From contig CACVBU010000600.1 in the NCBI GenBank assembly GCA_902728285.1, forward strand, positions 3,237,101-3,301,100: a stretch of DNA of 64,000 nt, read 5' to 3'. Made by a program: the position numbers and the translations under genes. The DNA is from Clytia hemisphaerica (Eukaryota > Cnidaria > Hydrozoa > Leptothecata > Clytiidae). Below, one piece after another: positions 30,888 through 40,120 of this stretch. Numbering within the stretch: the first letter of the stretch is position 1; each line of letters opens with the position of its first letter. The notes beneath the pieces were generated by a model, which worked only from the letters and a program-made list of their open reading frames with translations, had not been told where the DNA came from and ran no database searches.

Positions 30888-32058
30888 GTAGTCATGTGCT
30901 ACCTAAATTGTGCAGACTACCGGGCTACCTTAATGGAGCGGCCCGTTTGTTTCTGCAAAACCTCAGAAAGATTACTGTAACATTGGCAAGTTAGTGTAGA
31001 AGCAATTTGTAGTCATGTGCTACCTAAATTGTGCAGACTACCGGGCTACCTTAACGGAGCGGCCCGTTTGTTTCTACAAAACCTCAGAAAGATTACTGTA
31101 ACATTGGCAAGTTAGTGCAGAAACAATTTGTAGTCATGTGCTACCTAAATTGTGCAGACTACCGGGCTACCTTAATGGAGCGGCCCGTTTGTTTCTACAA
31201 AACCTTAGAAAGATTACTGTAACATTGGCAAGTTAGTGCAGAAACAATTTGTAGTCATGTGCTACCTAAATTGTGCAGACTACCGGGCTACCTTAATGGA
31301 GCGGCCCGTTTGTTTCTACAAAACCTTAGGAAGATTACTGTAACATTGGCAAGTTAGTGCAGAAACAATTTGTAGTCATGTGCTACCTAAATTGTGCAGA
31401 CTACCGGGCTACCTTAATGGAGCGGCCCGTTTGTTTCTACAAAACCTTAGAAAGATTACTGTAACATTGGCAAGTTAGTGCAGAAACAATTTGTAGTCAT
31501 GTGCTACCTAAAATGTGCAGACTACCGGGCTACCTTAATGGAGCGGCCCGTTTGTTTCTACAAAAACAAAACCTTAGGAAGATTACTGTCATTGGCAAGT
31601 TAGTGCAGAAACAATTTGTAGTCATGTGCTACCTAAATTGTGCAGATTACCGGGCTACCTTAATGGAGCGGCCTGTTTGTTTCTACAAAACCTTGGAAAA
31701 ATTACTGTAACATTGGCAAGTTAGTGCAGAAACAATTTGTAGTCATGTGCTACCTAAATTGTGCAGACTACCGGGCTACCTTAATGGAGCGGCCCGTTTG
31801 TTTCTACAAAACTTTAGGAAGATTACTGTAACATTGGCAAGTTAGTGCAGAAACAATTTGTAGTCATGTGCTACCTAAATTGTGCAGACTACCGGGCTAC
31901 CTTAATGGAGCGGCCCGTTTGTTTCTACAAAACTTTAGGAAGATTACTGTAACATTGGCAAGTTAGTGCAGAAACAATTTGTAGTCATGTGCTACCTAAA
32001 TTGTGCAGACTATTACCTAAACCTGGCTACCTTAATGGAGCGGCCCGTTTGCTTCTGC
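30888..32058. repeat. 121-bp satellite array, about 9.6 copies
   Basis: Unit starts GTAGTCATGTGCTACC recur at 30888, 31009, 31130, 31251, 31372 and 31493, then after one indel-bearing unit at about 31618, 31739, 31860 and 31981. Units are over 95% alike by eye. Each contains CGGGC...GCCCG, a possible 5-bp stem. A unit of 121 is not a multiple of three and the frames break, so the array is not coding; the frame at 31501-31710 exists only because of an indel. Confidence 0.9.
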
Positions 32059-32389
32059 GTAAAAACCTTGAATACTATTTTGGAATTTTTTCTGATTTAA
32101 GCCATATATATCGATCGAAATCAAAGCAGTTTATATTTTTTTAAGGGAAAATGAAGTGCGAGCCCGGACCGGAAGGGAAACGTCATTTACTCTACAAGTC
32201 TTCTTCAAAAGGTGAGAATATTTCTGTAATTATTTATCCAGCACCTTCAATATTTGTCTTCGTTACTCCAAGTACAGAATCTCTTCAGAGTCATTTAGCA
32301 AACGTAGGTGAAAAGAAGCACTTACTTATCTTGAGCTATGTTGGCTTGTGAAGTCTAATATATTATTTATTATTTCCTTTTCTACAGGA

Positions 32390-32738
32390 GACCGATCAAC
32401 CGAAGGCAAAAAAGAAAGAATTGTTTGCCTGAGATGCCAAGGTTAATGGTAGAAGCTAGGACATGGAAATGGTTTATCGTGTACGGTAGCAATATTTTTA
32501 CGGTAGAGCCGCTTCCACTCGGTTTAATGGTTATGTTTCACTTGCTCCATGAAGACTATCTAACAGACAGAGCTGATTACCTGCATGCATGACAATCTAG
32601 CATCGTCTTCAAAGACGCTTGTTGTATAGATTCTCATTACGAAAGCTTTAATAATGCAGCAAAAGGACTTCAGAATTTCTACCCATCGATTTCGACACTT
32701 CTGTGTCAGAGAGCCTTTCTCTTAAAATCAAAACAATG
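32390..32738 (+). pseudogene. decayed paralogue of the 33445-33768 exon
   Basis: After acceptor TTTCTACAG the sequence reads ETDQPKAKKKE, then (after a 2-nt frame change) LPEMPRLMVEARTWKWFIVY, LGLMVMFHLLHEDYL, a TGA stop, and IVFKDACCIDSHY. This aligns along its length with the intact exon at 33445-33768 (DKDDPNIKRK, LPELPGLMVEVKTGKAF, LGLLCFYALFYVLNVDYP, LIFKDIRCIDSHC). The frameshift and stop indicate a dead copy. An ATG-led open exon at 32151-32211 ending AAAG/GTGAGA may be its 5' partner. Confidence 0.65.
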
Positions 32739-32794
32739 ACTTTCCATAATTTACCACATAATATTAAATCCAATGTCATCCATTTTATTTTTAG

Positions 32795-33768
32795 TTAATC
32801 AGAGAGGTGGGGCGCATTCTTCATCAAGAAACAAAAATGTTTACACAAGAGGTCATCAAAAGGCTCTCAGTACTAACCGATTCGCTCCTCCCCTACGTAT
32901 ATACGAAGTTCAACACCAACAAACGCTAATCGAAACATTGCATAATCCAAACTTCAATATTTCATGTAAGTATTTCTGACTTTGTTGCTTTGTCACCGTG
33001 AACTGAGTTTTAAAGGGTATTTCTGAAAACTTAAGGGTCTTATTTGAAAATTAGTTCTGCCTCCTTGCTTTTTGTTAATGAATTTATTTTGATTATTTCT
33101 AGGGACCAAGCTGGTATCTATCCTTTCCGTCATCGATGTTCTATTTGATGGGAAGAAAAAGAAGAAATCTATCGTTCAACTGATCCATGTAAGTATATTT
33201 TCAATTCCGTCACAAAACATTTTTATCGAAATTATGCATAGGGAAAGAACACTATACTAACGAAAACAGTGTATGGAAAATATTTACATTAATTCTTCTC
33301 TGATCATACCTGTTTGCTCATGCTCTCCGAATAGGATGTTTCCGATAGGATGGTGAATGAGTGCTTTGACCTTTTTGCGTATACGTTCATAAAATGCCTT
33401 GATGATATATACTATTCTATTATCTGTCGTATCCATTTTTACAGGACAAGGATGACCCCAACATTAAACGAAAACTACTGTTGCCAGAGTTACCGGGCCT
33501 CATGGTTGAAGTAAAAACCGGCAAAGCTTTTGTAATGTATGGGGCAGAAATACTCCGGACCGTTGATCAATTACCGATGGGGCTGCTTTGTTTCTACGCT
33601 CTATTTTACGTACTGAACGTGGACTACCCCGACGAATGTGCTACGTTTCTCAGTATCCTCCAAAGTCTAATTTTCAAAGACATAAGGTGCATCGATTCGC
33701 ACTGCGACAAAGTTGAAAATCATCTGGAGGAATTACGGACCTTTTTACCTTATGACTTTATAATTTAA
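32795..33768 (+). CDS. three-exon gene of an uncharacterised family (5' incomplete)
   Basis: Exons 32795-32965, 33103-33188 and 33445-33768 join in phase (…NFNIS/W/TKLVSILSVIDVLFDG…/DKDDPNIKRK…) with TTTTTAG, ATTTCTAG and TTTTACAG acceptors and GTAAGT donors. About 190 codons end at TAA 33768. The last exon carries VLNVDYPDECATFLSILQSL, resembling a Y-x-x-N-x-x-YP-x-x-C pattern that I recall from many unannotated fish and cnidarian proteins; function unknown. A Lys-rich patch (GKKKKKS) could be a nuclear signal. AATAAA-like AAAATAAAG follows near 33975. The gene sits inside the CACTG element, so it may be cargo or part of that element. Confidence 0.55.
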
Positions 33769-34579
33769 TCAACACTTGTTTTGTGTTTACTTTTTATCTT
33801 ACTTTTTATCTTACTTTTCATGCCGCCTTCAATTTTCAAAATCATCGGAATACTCTGGAATACTCTCATCCGTTATTTTCTTGTGGATGTATTTTGTGCA
33901 TTTTACAGAATTTTGCTTTGTGAGTTGTGCCATGTCTTCGAAGGGAAAGTGATAGGTTTTATAATTCTAATTAAAATAAAGTTGTACAGTCTAGAATGAA
34001 TATTCAAAATGATCTGTTGATTTTATTTTTATCTTATTGTGTACATAATAGTAGGCTATTATTAAAAGAACTGTCAATGTGAGCGCCGCGAAGTGCTCCA
34101 TGGTATCATAATCAAATGTCTCAGTTTACCTTTTTTTATAGCAACCAATTGTCAACAGGGTATTCCCCTGAATTTTTACATAATCTTAATCCGAGAAAAA
34201 ACATCTTAAAATCGATCTGATTTATTTTGAAAAGCTCTTTAAACTATATCTTAAAACTAGAAATTGTTCAAAAACGTCATCTGACAATAAATCTTGTTTC
34301 AAGAAAAAACATCTTAAAATAGGAAGATTTTGGCAGAAACACATTACTTGATTTTTTCTAAAAATAAGAAAACTTTTCAAGATATATAATCTCATAATCT
34401 AAATTTAAGAAATAATTATCTCGTCTCACGGAATAGTTATTTAATCTTACAATGGTCATATTTTGTCTAGATATAAGAATTTTCATCTAGAAATGAGAAA
34501 ATTATTTTTTACAGTGTATTAACTAGTATTAATACACATTTTTTTATAAAAAAACCCAACTTTAGGCTTAAGGCAGGAC

Positions 34580-35140
34580 GGGAGTTGCAAAGGGGTTTCA
34601 AGATTTCAGCCCAAAAGTTGATTATAGATTTTGAGCCAACATTGCTTCGACAACTCCCAAAATTTCAAATTTTTAACTTGTTTTATGTCCAAAATACCTT
34701 AAATTCAGTTAGGCAATTTAATACCAAAAGTGCGGCAATTACAAGCTTGATACTTCCCATTTTACTATACAACAATGCTGAAACCTTGTGTCTAACCGAA
34801 TCAATTTATAACCACCTCCGTACTAGTCTGAAACGCAGACCTGTACAAAACCCTAGGTAGTATAGTCTATAAGGAGCATGAATCCGTTAGTGGATGCCAG
34901 CAGCCTACCTCCGTACCTTTCACCACACCTGTATTCGAGAAATGTGTAGGGTAAACCGTTTGCACGTATTTCCCTACATAACCAGCACATATGATCTTCT
35001 TGATCGTCCTTCTTTGAAAAAGATTGATTACTATGTTTTCCACGGACAGCTATCGTGGCTTGATAATGTTGCTAGAATGCCTTTTGAAAGGCTACCTCGA
35101 AAAGTGTTGTCGTCCTGGCTATCGACGGCTTAGACGGGCC
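34580..35140 (+). pseudogene. LINE reverse transcriptase C-terminal fragment
   Basis: The broken reading LRTFHHTCIREMCRVNRLHV ... LDRPSLKKIDYYVFHGQLSW ... LDNVARMPFERLPRKVL matches the conserved C-terminal region of LINE RT proteins (HxxCLRxIxxI, RRLRWLGHVARMPxxRLPR). Upstream at 34585-34860 the frame SLILPILLYNNAETLCL fits the preceding region. The frame is interrupted between 34860 and 34894, so the copy is dead. Confidence 0.75.
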
Positions 35141-35153
35141 ACCTGAGTTTACC

Positions 35154-35405
35154 TACTCTCGGGTACCTAATAGCCGGGGGGTTTGGAATAAGCGGGGGGG
35201 GGGGTTGGAATAAAAATGTCCTGGGTGGAAAATTTTTGAAAAGGAGGCTAATACAGCAGAATTAGGACAAAAGAGGGAACTTTCAAAAACATTTTCCAAA
35301 AAATTAATAAGCGGGGGGGGGGGGGGTTGGAATAAGAATGTCCTGGGTGGAAAATTTCGAAAAATTAATTAGCGGGGGGGGGTGGCTATTAGATACCTGA
35401 GAGTA
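35154..35405. mobile_element. poly-G MITE, copy 2
   Basis: TACTCTCGGGTACCTAATAG and CTATTAGATACCTGAGAGTA are inverted ends. The interior has three G-runs of 8 to 14 (AAGCGGGGGGGG...TTGGAATAA). Related to 53741-54028. Confidence 0.8.
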
Positions 35406-35794
35406 TGGCCGTGGTGTTCTCAAAGCTTTGAAAGTTGTTAATGTTAATAGAATTGATTGACGTGGTCTTGCACTCGATCATGTTGCATGGACAGGGTCGG
35501 CGAAACGGGGGGGGGGCCCTTTTTTGCTCAGAAAAAAAAACCAACCAACCATGGTGGCGCCTCCTTAGCCACTTACTATTTGGCCTCTCCACTTTCAAAA
35601 TTGATTCGCCGGCCCTGATGGAAAAATGTTGTTGACGGGTTACAGAGTTTATGAATTTTGAACCGTTTTTATAGACATATCTGTATTTCTTTTTTATTTG
35701 TCATAGCGCTGTGATTTCCTGGATTTTTATGTTCTAGCTTTGTCTAGGATGGTTAGTCTTCAGTCTTACTATCGAATTTATTTTTCCTATCGTC

Positions 35795-36125
35795 GGGACA
35801 CAAGAACACAGAGAACACAAGATTCAGCTTTACTATTTTAGAATTTATTTTTCCCATTGCAGTGGACACAAGAACACAGAGAACACAAGATTCAGTCTTA
35901 CTATTTTAGAATTTATCTTTCCTATTGCAGTGGACACAAGAACACAGAGAACACAAGATTCAGGTTTACTATTTTAGAATTTAATTTTCCCATCGTGGTG
36001 GACACAAGAACACAGAGAACACAAGATTCTGTCTTACTATTTTGAAATTTACTTTTCCCATTGCAGTGGACACAAGAACACAGAGAACACAAGATTCAGT
36101 CTTACTATTTTGAAATTTATTTTTC
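35795..36125. repeat. right-arm 68-bp tandem repeats (5 copies)
   Basis: GGACACAAGAACACAGAGAA starts at 35796, 35864, 35932, 36000 and 36068, an exact 68-bp period. Inverted relative to 29283-29462. Confidence 0.9.
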
Positions 36126-36261
36126 CCATAAAAAAATGACGAATCTAGGCTGAGAGTGTCAAGCCTGATGATGAAACTAGCCTATGAACATTTTTAGCCT
36201 GAATTACCAGTTCTTTATCAGCCAATCAGATTGCTTCTTTACTTACTTCACCTTAACCCGG

Positions 36262-36828
36262 TTAGTTGGCTCGATATTGTGCCAATAATAATGGCAGCCA
36301 AGTTTTTACGTCACATGTATTATTTATGCGTAAAGATTACATCATGAATATCAACACTTCAACGTTGAAAATGTTGAAAAAGAAATAATACGAATAGTCT
36401 ATATTTTGGAGTGATCAACTAAATATTTTACATTGCTTCCTAAGTGCATAGCGGTTGGCTTTAATTTGAACGTGTGCTTTTGTGTATGTGCGAGTCTTTA
36501 AATATTAAATATTAAAATTTTTAACTCTGCAAGTCGGACGATGAATGCATGCTTAATTTGGTCCATAATTTGGTCCATTTTCTACCTTGCTGAATTATAT
36601 AAATTATATTCGTTTGTCTTTACTGTCCATTTTTCGGAATCCATTTAGGTATTTGTTTTAGTTAGAGTTATACAAATTATAACAATTCCTAACCGTCGCG
36701 ATCCGAATTTTTTTGGTTAGGGGCACGCAGATTATTTGATATACGCTTAAAAGACGGTCCAAAAAACATCATCTGGTCCAAGTCCCATCATCTGACATTT
36801 TAGCTGTCATCTTTTATAACAAGTAGTT
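36262..36828. other. unassigned non-coding stretch
   Basis: No open frame, splice-flanked exon or repeat terminus that I can support. Confidence 0.35.
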
Positions 36829-36941
36829 ACCTGCTTTTTCTAAAGGCTAAAAGTGTCCCATCCTCAGTACAGAATCTACCATGATTTATTGGATATCCTT
36901 CACCACATTTGTGGCAGTACTTCTTCTCATCAAGACCACCT
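36829..36941 (-). CDS. isolated zinc-ribbon exon
   Basis: 113 nt between acceptor GTTTTAG (upstream of 36941) and donor GCAG/GTAACT. It encodes GLDEKKYCHKCGEGYPINHG then RFCTEDGTLLAFRKS. C-x2-C ... RFC-x2-D/C-G resembles a zinc ribbon of the kind that opens with YCxxCG and closes with RFCxxCG, with the last Cys replaced by Asp. It enters with 2 nt and leaves with 2 nt. The next minus-strand gene (HEPN) cannot be its continuation because a stop precedes the HEPN ATG. Gene of origin unknown. Confidence 0.5.
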
Positions 36942-37134
36942 AAAACAAAATACAACATACATATAAAATAAATACAAAAAAGAGGTCAAGTGTTATACCC
37001 AGGCTCTCTCTGTGATAATGACATAAAAACTTTCTTTGACGAAGATCAATTGCGATTCTATTTTTTGAATTTGAATTTGAATATATACTGTTTTTTTCAA
37101 TTTACCAGATAGTCGAACATGCGCAACGCAGTGG

Positions 37135-37805
37135 GCTCAACTTCAGTGCCTTCAAACTAATCATAGACCCAATTGTAGAACCCCAGATATTCACCCAAGG
37201 AACAAATGTGCAAAATTTCAGCCAAATCGAACAATTATTGAAGCCTCCAGGCTGCCCCAAAGTTTTAGCCTCGTTTTGGCGAAAACTCGTCCCCAGGCCC
37301 CAAAAATTAAAAAATTTTGAAAAATAAAAGAAATACGTCCTCAGATAATCACCTAAGGAACAAGTGTGCAGAATTTCAGCCAAATCGAACAATTTTTGAA
37401 GTCTCCAGGCTGCCCCAAAGTTTTAGCCTCGTTTTGGAGAAAAACTCGTCCCCAGGTCCCAAAAATCAAAATTTTCAAAAAATGAAAAAAACACCCCCAG
37501 ATATTCACCCAAGGAACACGTGTGCCAAATTTCAGCCAAATCCGACCTTTTTGAAGTGTCCAGGCTGCCCCAAAGTTTTAGCCTCGTTTTGGCGAAAAAC
37601 TCGTCCCCAGGCCCCAAAAATCAAAATTTTCAAAAAATGAAAAAAACACCCCCAGATATTCACCCAAGGAACAAGTGTGCCAAATTTCAGCCAAATCCGA
37701 CCTTTTTTGAAGTGTCCAGCCTGCCCTAAAGTTTTTGGACGGACATACATACATACATACAGACATACATACAGACATTCTCAGATTATAGCTCAACTGA
37801 AGTTG
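37135..37805. repeat. ~155-bp tandem repeats with (ACAT)n tail
   Basis: AGATATTCACCCAAGGAACA and GTCCCCAGGCCCCAAAAAT recur four times between 37180 and 37725, followed by ACATACATACATACATACAG repeats. The block is bracketed by CTCAACTTCAG at about 37136 and CTCAACTGAAGTTGAG at about 37790. The Lys- and Pro-rich open frames in both strands come from these repeats. Confidence 0.75.
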
Positions 37806-39200
37806 AGAATAGTTTATACGGGTATATAATATGCCAAGTGTTTAGGAGTGTTAGGGTTTTTCGGAAAGATGAAATTTTTGCAAAAAAAGTGCTGACATCA
37901 ACAGAAACATCATTTTCAAGAGTCTCTCAATTTTTATTTTCTTTACTTCATGAGGAACCTCTGTGCTCTATCCCTATTTGAAGTAAACATGTGATAATCC
38001 GCCCACTATAAGAGCTAGGCAGCAACTAAAAATAAAGGCGATTTTTAAGGAATTACTATCCTCACTCTCATTATTGTCCTCGCAACCCTTAATCAACCAT
38101 CCACCGCAAGATTAGAGGATAGAGAGGGTAGCGAGGACAATAAGGATAGTGAGGACAATGAGGATAGTGAGGGCAATGAGGATAGTGAGGACAATGAGGG
38201 CAATGAGGATAGTGAGGACAATAAGGATTTTGGTACGAAACGAAATAGTACAAAAGGCTAATTAAAACCAACATGAAAATGTAATATTTCGTACTGAATA
38301 GTAAATAATCATTATCAAGATTAAAATTTTAAAATCATATATTGAAGGATTGAACACAATTTGCAAGAGCAATAGATTTTTTTCAAAAATTTTGGTTTTA
38401 AAACACTCTCTTGAGTCAGATATTTTAATCTCATTGTGAAATCTATCCAAAGTCTGTCATGCTCGATAATTGAAGGAGTTCAAACAAAATGCTTATTTTG
38501 AGTAGTGGAAGTTTGATTTGAGCGTCTCTCCTGAATTTTGGAGGTGGAAATAATAATAATAATAATAAGAATTATGAATTCCGGGTTTTGAACGAAACGC
38601 GAAATAATTTGAACGAAAAGCGGAATGATTGGAACGAAATGTCGGCTTGTCTATGGAATATGAACGAGATGTCGATAACTTTGAACGAATTGTCGACAAT
38701 TTTTGAACGAGATGTAAAAAGTTCATGAACGAATTGCATATTACCCAAAATGCACTGCTGTATTTGAACGTGAGTCTAAGTAGCGGCGGGCTAAAAGTGA
38801 AAGTTGAAGCTTTGGAGTTTGGAGCTGTGCATCATGAAATGCATGATTTTTGACTGCATATGGGACTTGGGAGCTGATGGTGTATGAATAAACTGGATGG
38901 ACATTGATATCATTGTAAGAAGATAAATGAAAGTATGCTGTCTTCTCTCTACTCAATAATGGTAAGGTTAGCAGGATTACCAGTGACCAGTGGAAACTTC
39001 TGAAACTTTCTTCAAGATTTATGGGTAAATTTGAATGGTGAGCGTATAAAACTGAGGCTCATCTATCATGCTATCTTTTTCCTTGTCTGGAGACACTAAG
39101 TCACAAAGTTTCCTAGTCTTTTAAGCTTCTTGACTTCTTGAAAAGTGATTTTATCACTGCATGTGGTTTTTAGCCCGGAAACCTGGCTCAGACAAACCAT
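37806..39200. other. non-coding region with minisatellites
   Basis: 38111-38228 is an 18/36-bp minisatellite of GAGGATAGTGAGGACAAT units. 38551-38568 is (AAT)n. 38580-38735 contains seven or so variants of TTTGAACGAAATGTCG. No gene supported; open frames on either strand follow the repeat phase. Confidence 0.55.
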
Positions 39201-39546
39201 AGGACCCTGTCGACGCACCGGACTGTCCGGTGTATTTGTCCGGTGGCAAAAAGTATCCTTTCGCTACACCGGACGCAATAAGTCTGGTGCCAGTCCGGTG
39301 TTGCATACAGGGAATTCTGGACGCCGGACATTTATGAAACAAAAAATTTAGAAACACCGGGCGCACCGGACTGGTCATGTCTGGTGTTTTGATTGTCCGG
39401 TGGGAAAAAATATCCTTCTCCGACACCGGACTTCCGACTTCCTTAAGTCCGGTGTAGAAATTGTCCGGTGGTAAAAAAAATTCTCATTTCACACCGAACT
39501 TTCGCGTGTCCGGTGTTCGTTAAGTCCGGTGCGTCGGCAGGGTCCT
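39201..39546. mobile_element. MITE with AGGACCCTGTCGACGCACCG termini
   Basis: The left AGGACCCTGTCGACGCACCG and right CGGTGCGTCGGCAGGGTCCT are inverted. The interior is a mosaic of about a dozen TCCGGTG/CACCGGA words in both directions. The open frames here are by-products. Confidence 0.85.
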
Positions 39547-40120
39547 CAAACCGTTTGTTGAATCCTATCTTTCTATAAATTTGTTTGACGATGGCCATTC
39601 ACTAACAAATTTTCCGTGCGTAGCATCTTAAATTCGCCTGGATGAACGAATAACAGATAGGAATGTTTAAAGTGTTCGAATAATTAAAGCAAAATGATAG
39701 TGGATTTCCGAGGGAGGGTTGACCATGGATCTTATTTCTTTAGAACGTTTGTCCATGCAATATAGTGCAATTTAAAGACGTGACTTTGTGGTTTAGATTC
39801 GGCCACAAGTTGCGGCAAGGCAGAAAAATCTTAAAGACGCAAAAAGGCCGATTGAAAGAACTTGGTCTGTCGTACAATTAGTATCTGAACAATGAAAGTG
39901 AAAGTTATTAAAAACATTGCGTGACGCATAAGTTGTTTTTTATTTTATGGTTTGAATGTGTTGACAATTTGTTTCTTGTCAACTAATGTCAGCATCTCAT
40001 TGTCTTGGATCAGAAGAGAATAAGAGTAAGTCTAGCCTAGCCGTAATTTTGTATTTTGATATTTGCACTAAACTAATTGAAATGCGCAGGTGTGAAGCGC
40101 TGCTTTACTGTTATACCATG
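39547..40120. other. unassigned non-coding stretch
   Basis: No supported feature seen. Confidence 0.35.

Larger units (their letters stand above)
30292..34516. mobile_element. 4.2-kb element with CACTGTAAAAAATAATTTTC termini
   Basis: The left end CACTGTAAAAAATAATTTTC (30292) and right end GAAAATTATTTTTTACAGTG (to 34516) are exact inverted repeats flanked by TA on both sides. The subterminal parts are rich in CTTAAAAT/TAAGAAAT words. It carries the 121-bp satellite and a small gene family but no transposase that I recognise. CACTG termini occur in several cut-and-paste superfamilies; I do not assign one. Confidence 0.7.
29148..36260. mobile_element. 7.1-kb foldback-like composite element
   Basis: The left outer end (GGTTAG...GGTGAAGAAGTAAAG ... 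CTCATTGGCTA) matches, inverted, the right outer end (TAGCCAATCAG-like ... CTTTACTTACTTCACC ... TAACCC). Inside both ends are tandem repeats of the same short unit in opposite orientation: GTGTTCTCTGTGTTCTTGTG left and CACAAGAACACAGAGAACAC right. Inverted arms built from tandem repeats are the hallmark of foldback transposons. The interior holds a nested CACTG element and a LINE fragment. Exact ends and target duplication are uncertain. Confidence 0.6.

Noticed and set aside
30888..32058. CRISPR-like array
   Set aside because: Units are contiguous without unique spacers, in an intron-bearing eukaryotic genome; it is a satellite.
36829..36941. Zinc-ribbon exon as part of the HEPN gene
   Set aside because: The HEPN exon has an in-frame stop 15 nt before its ATG and no acceptor between, so translation from further upstream cannot read into it.
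37102..37796. Several overlapping frames on both strands with similar peptides
   Set aside because: They follow a ~155-bp tandem repeat and show no conserved domain.
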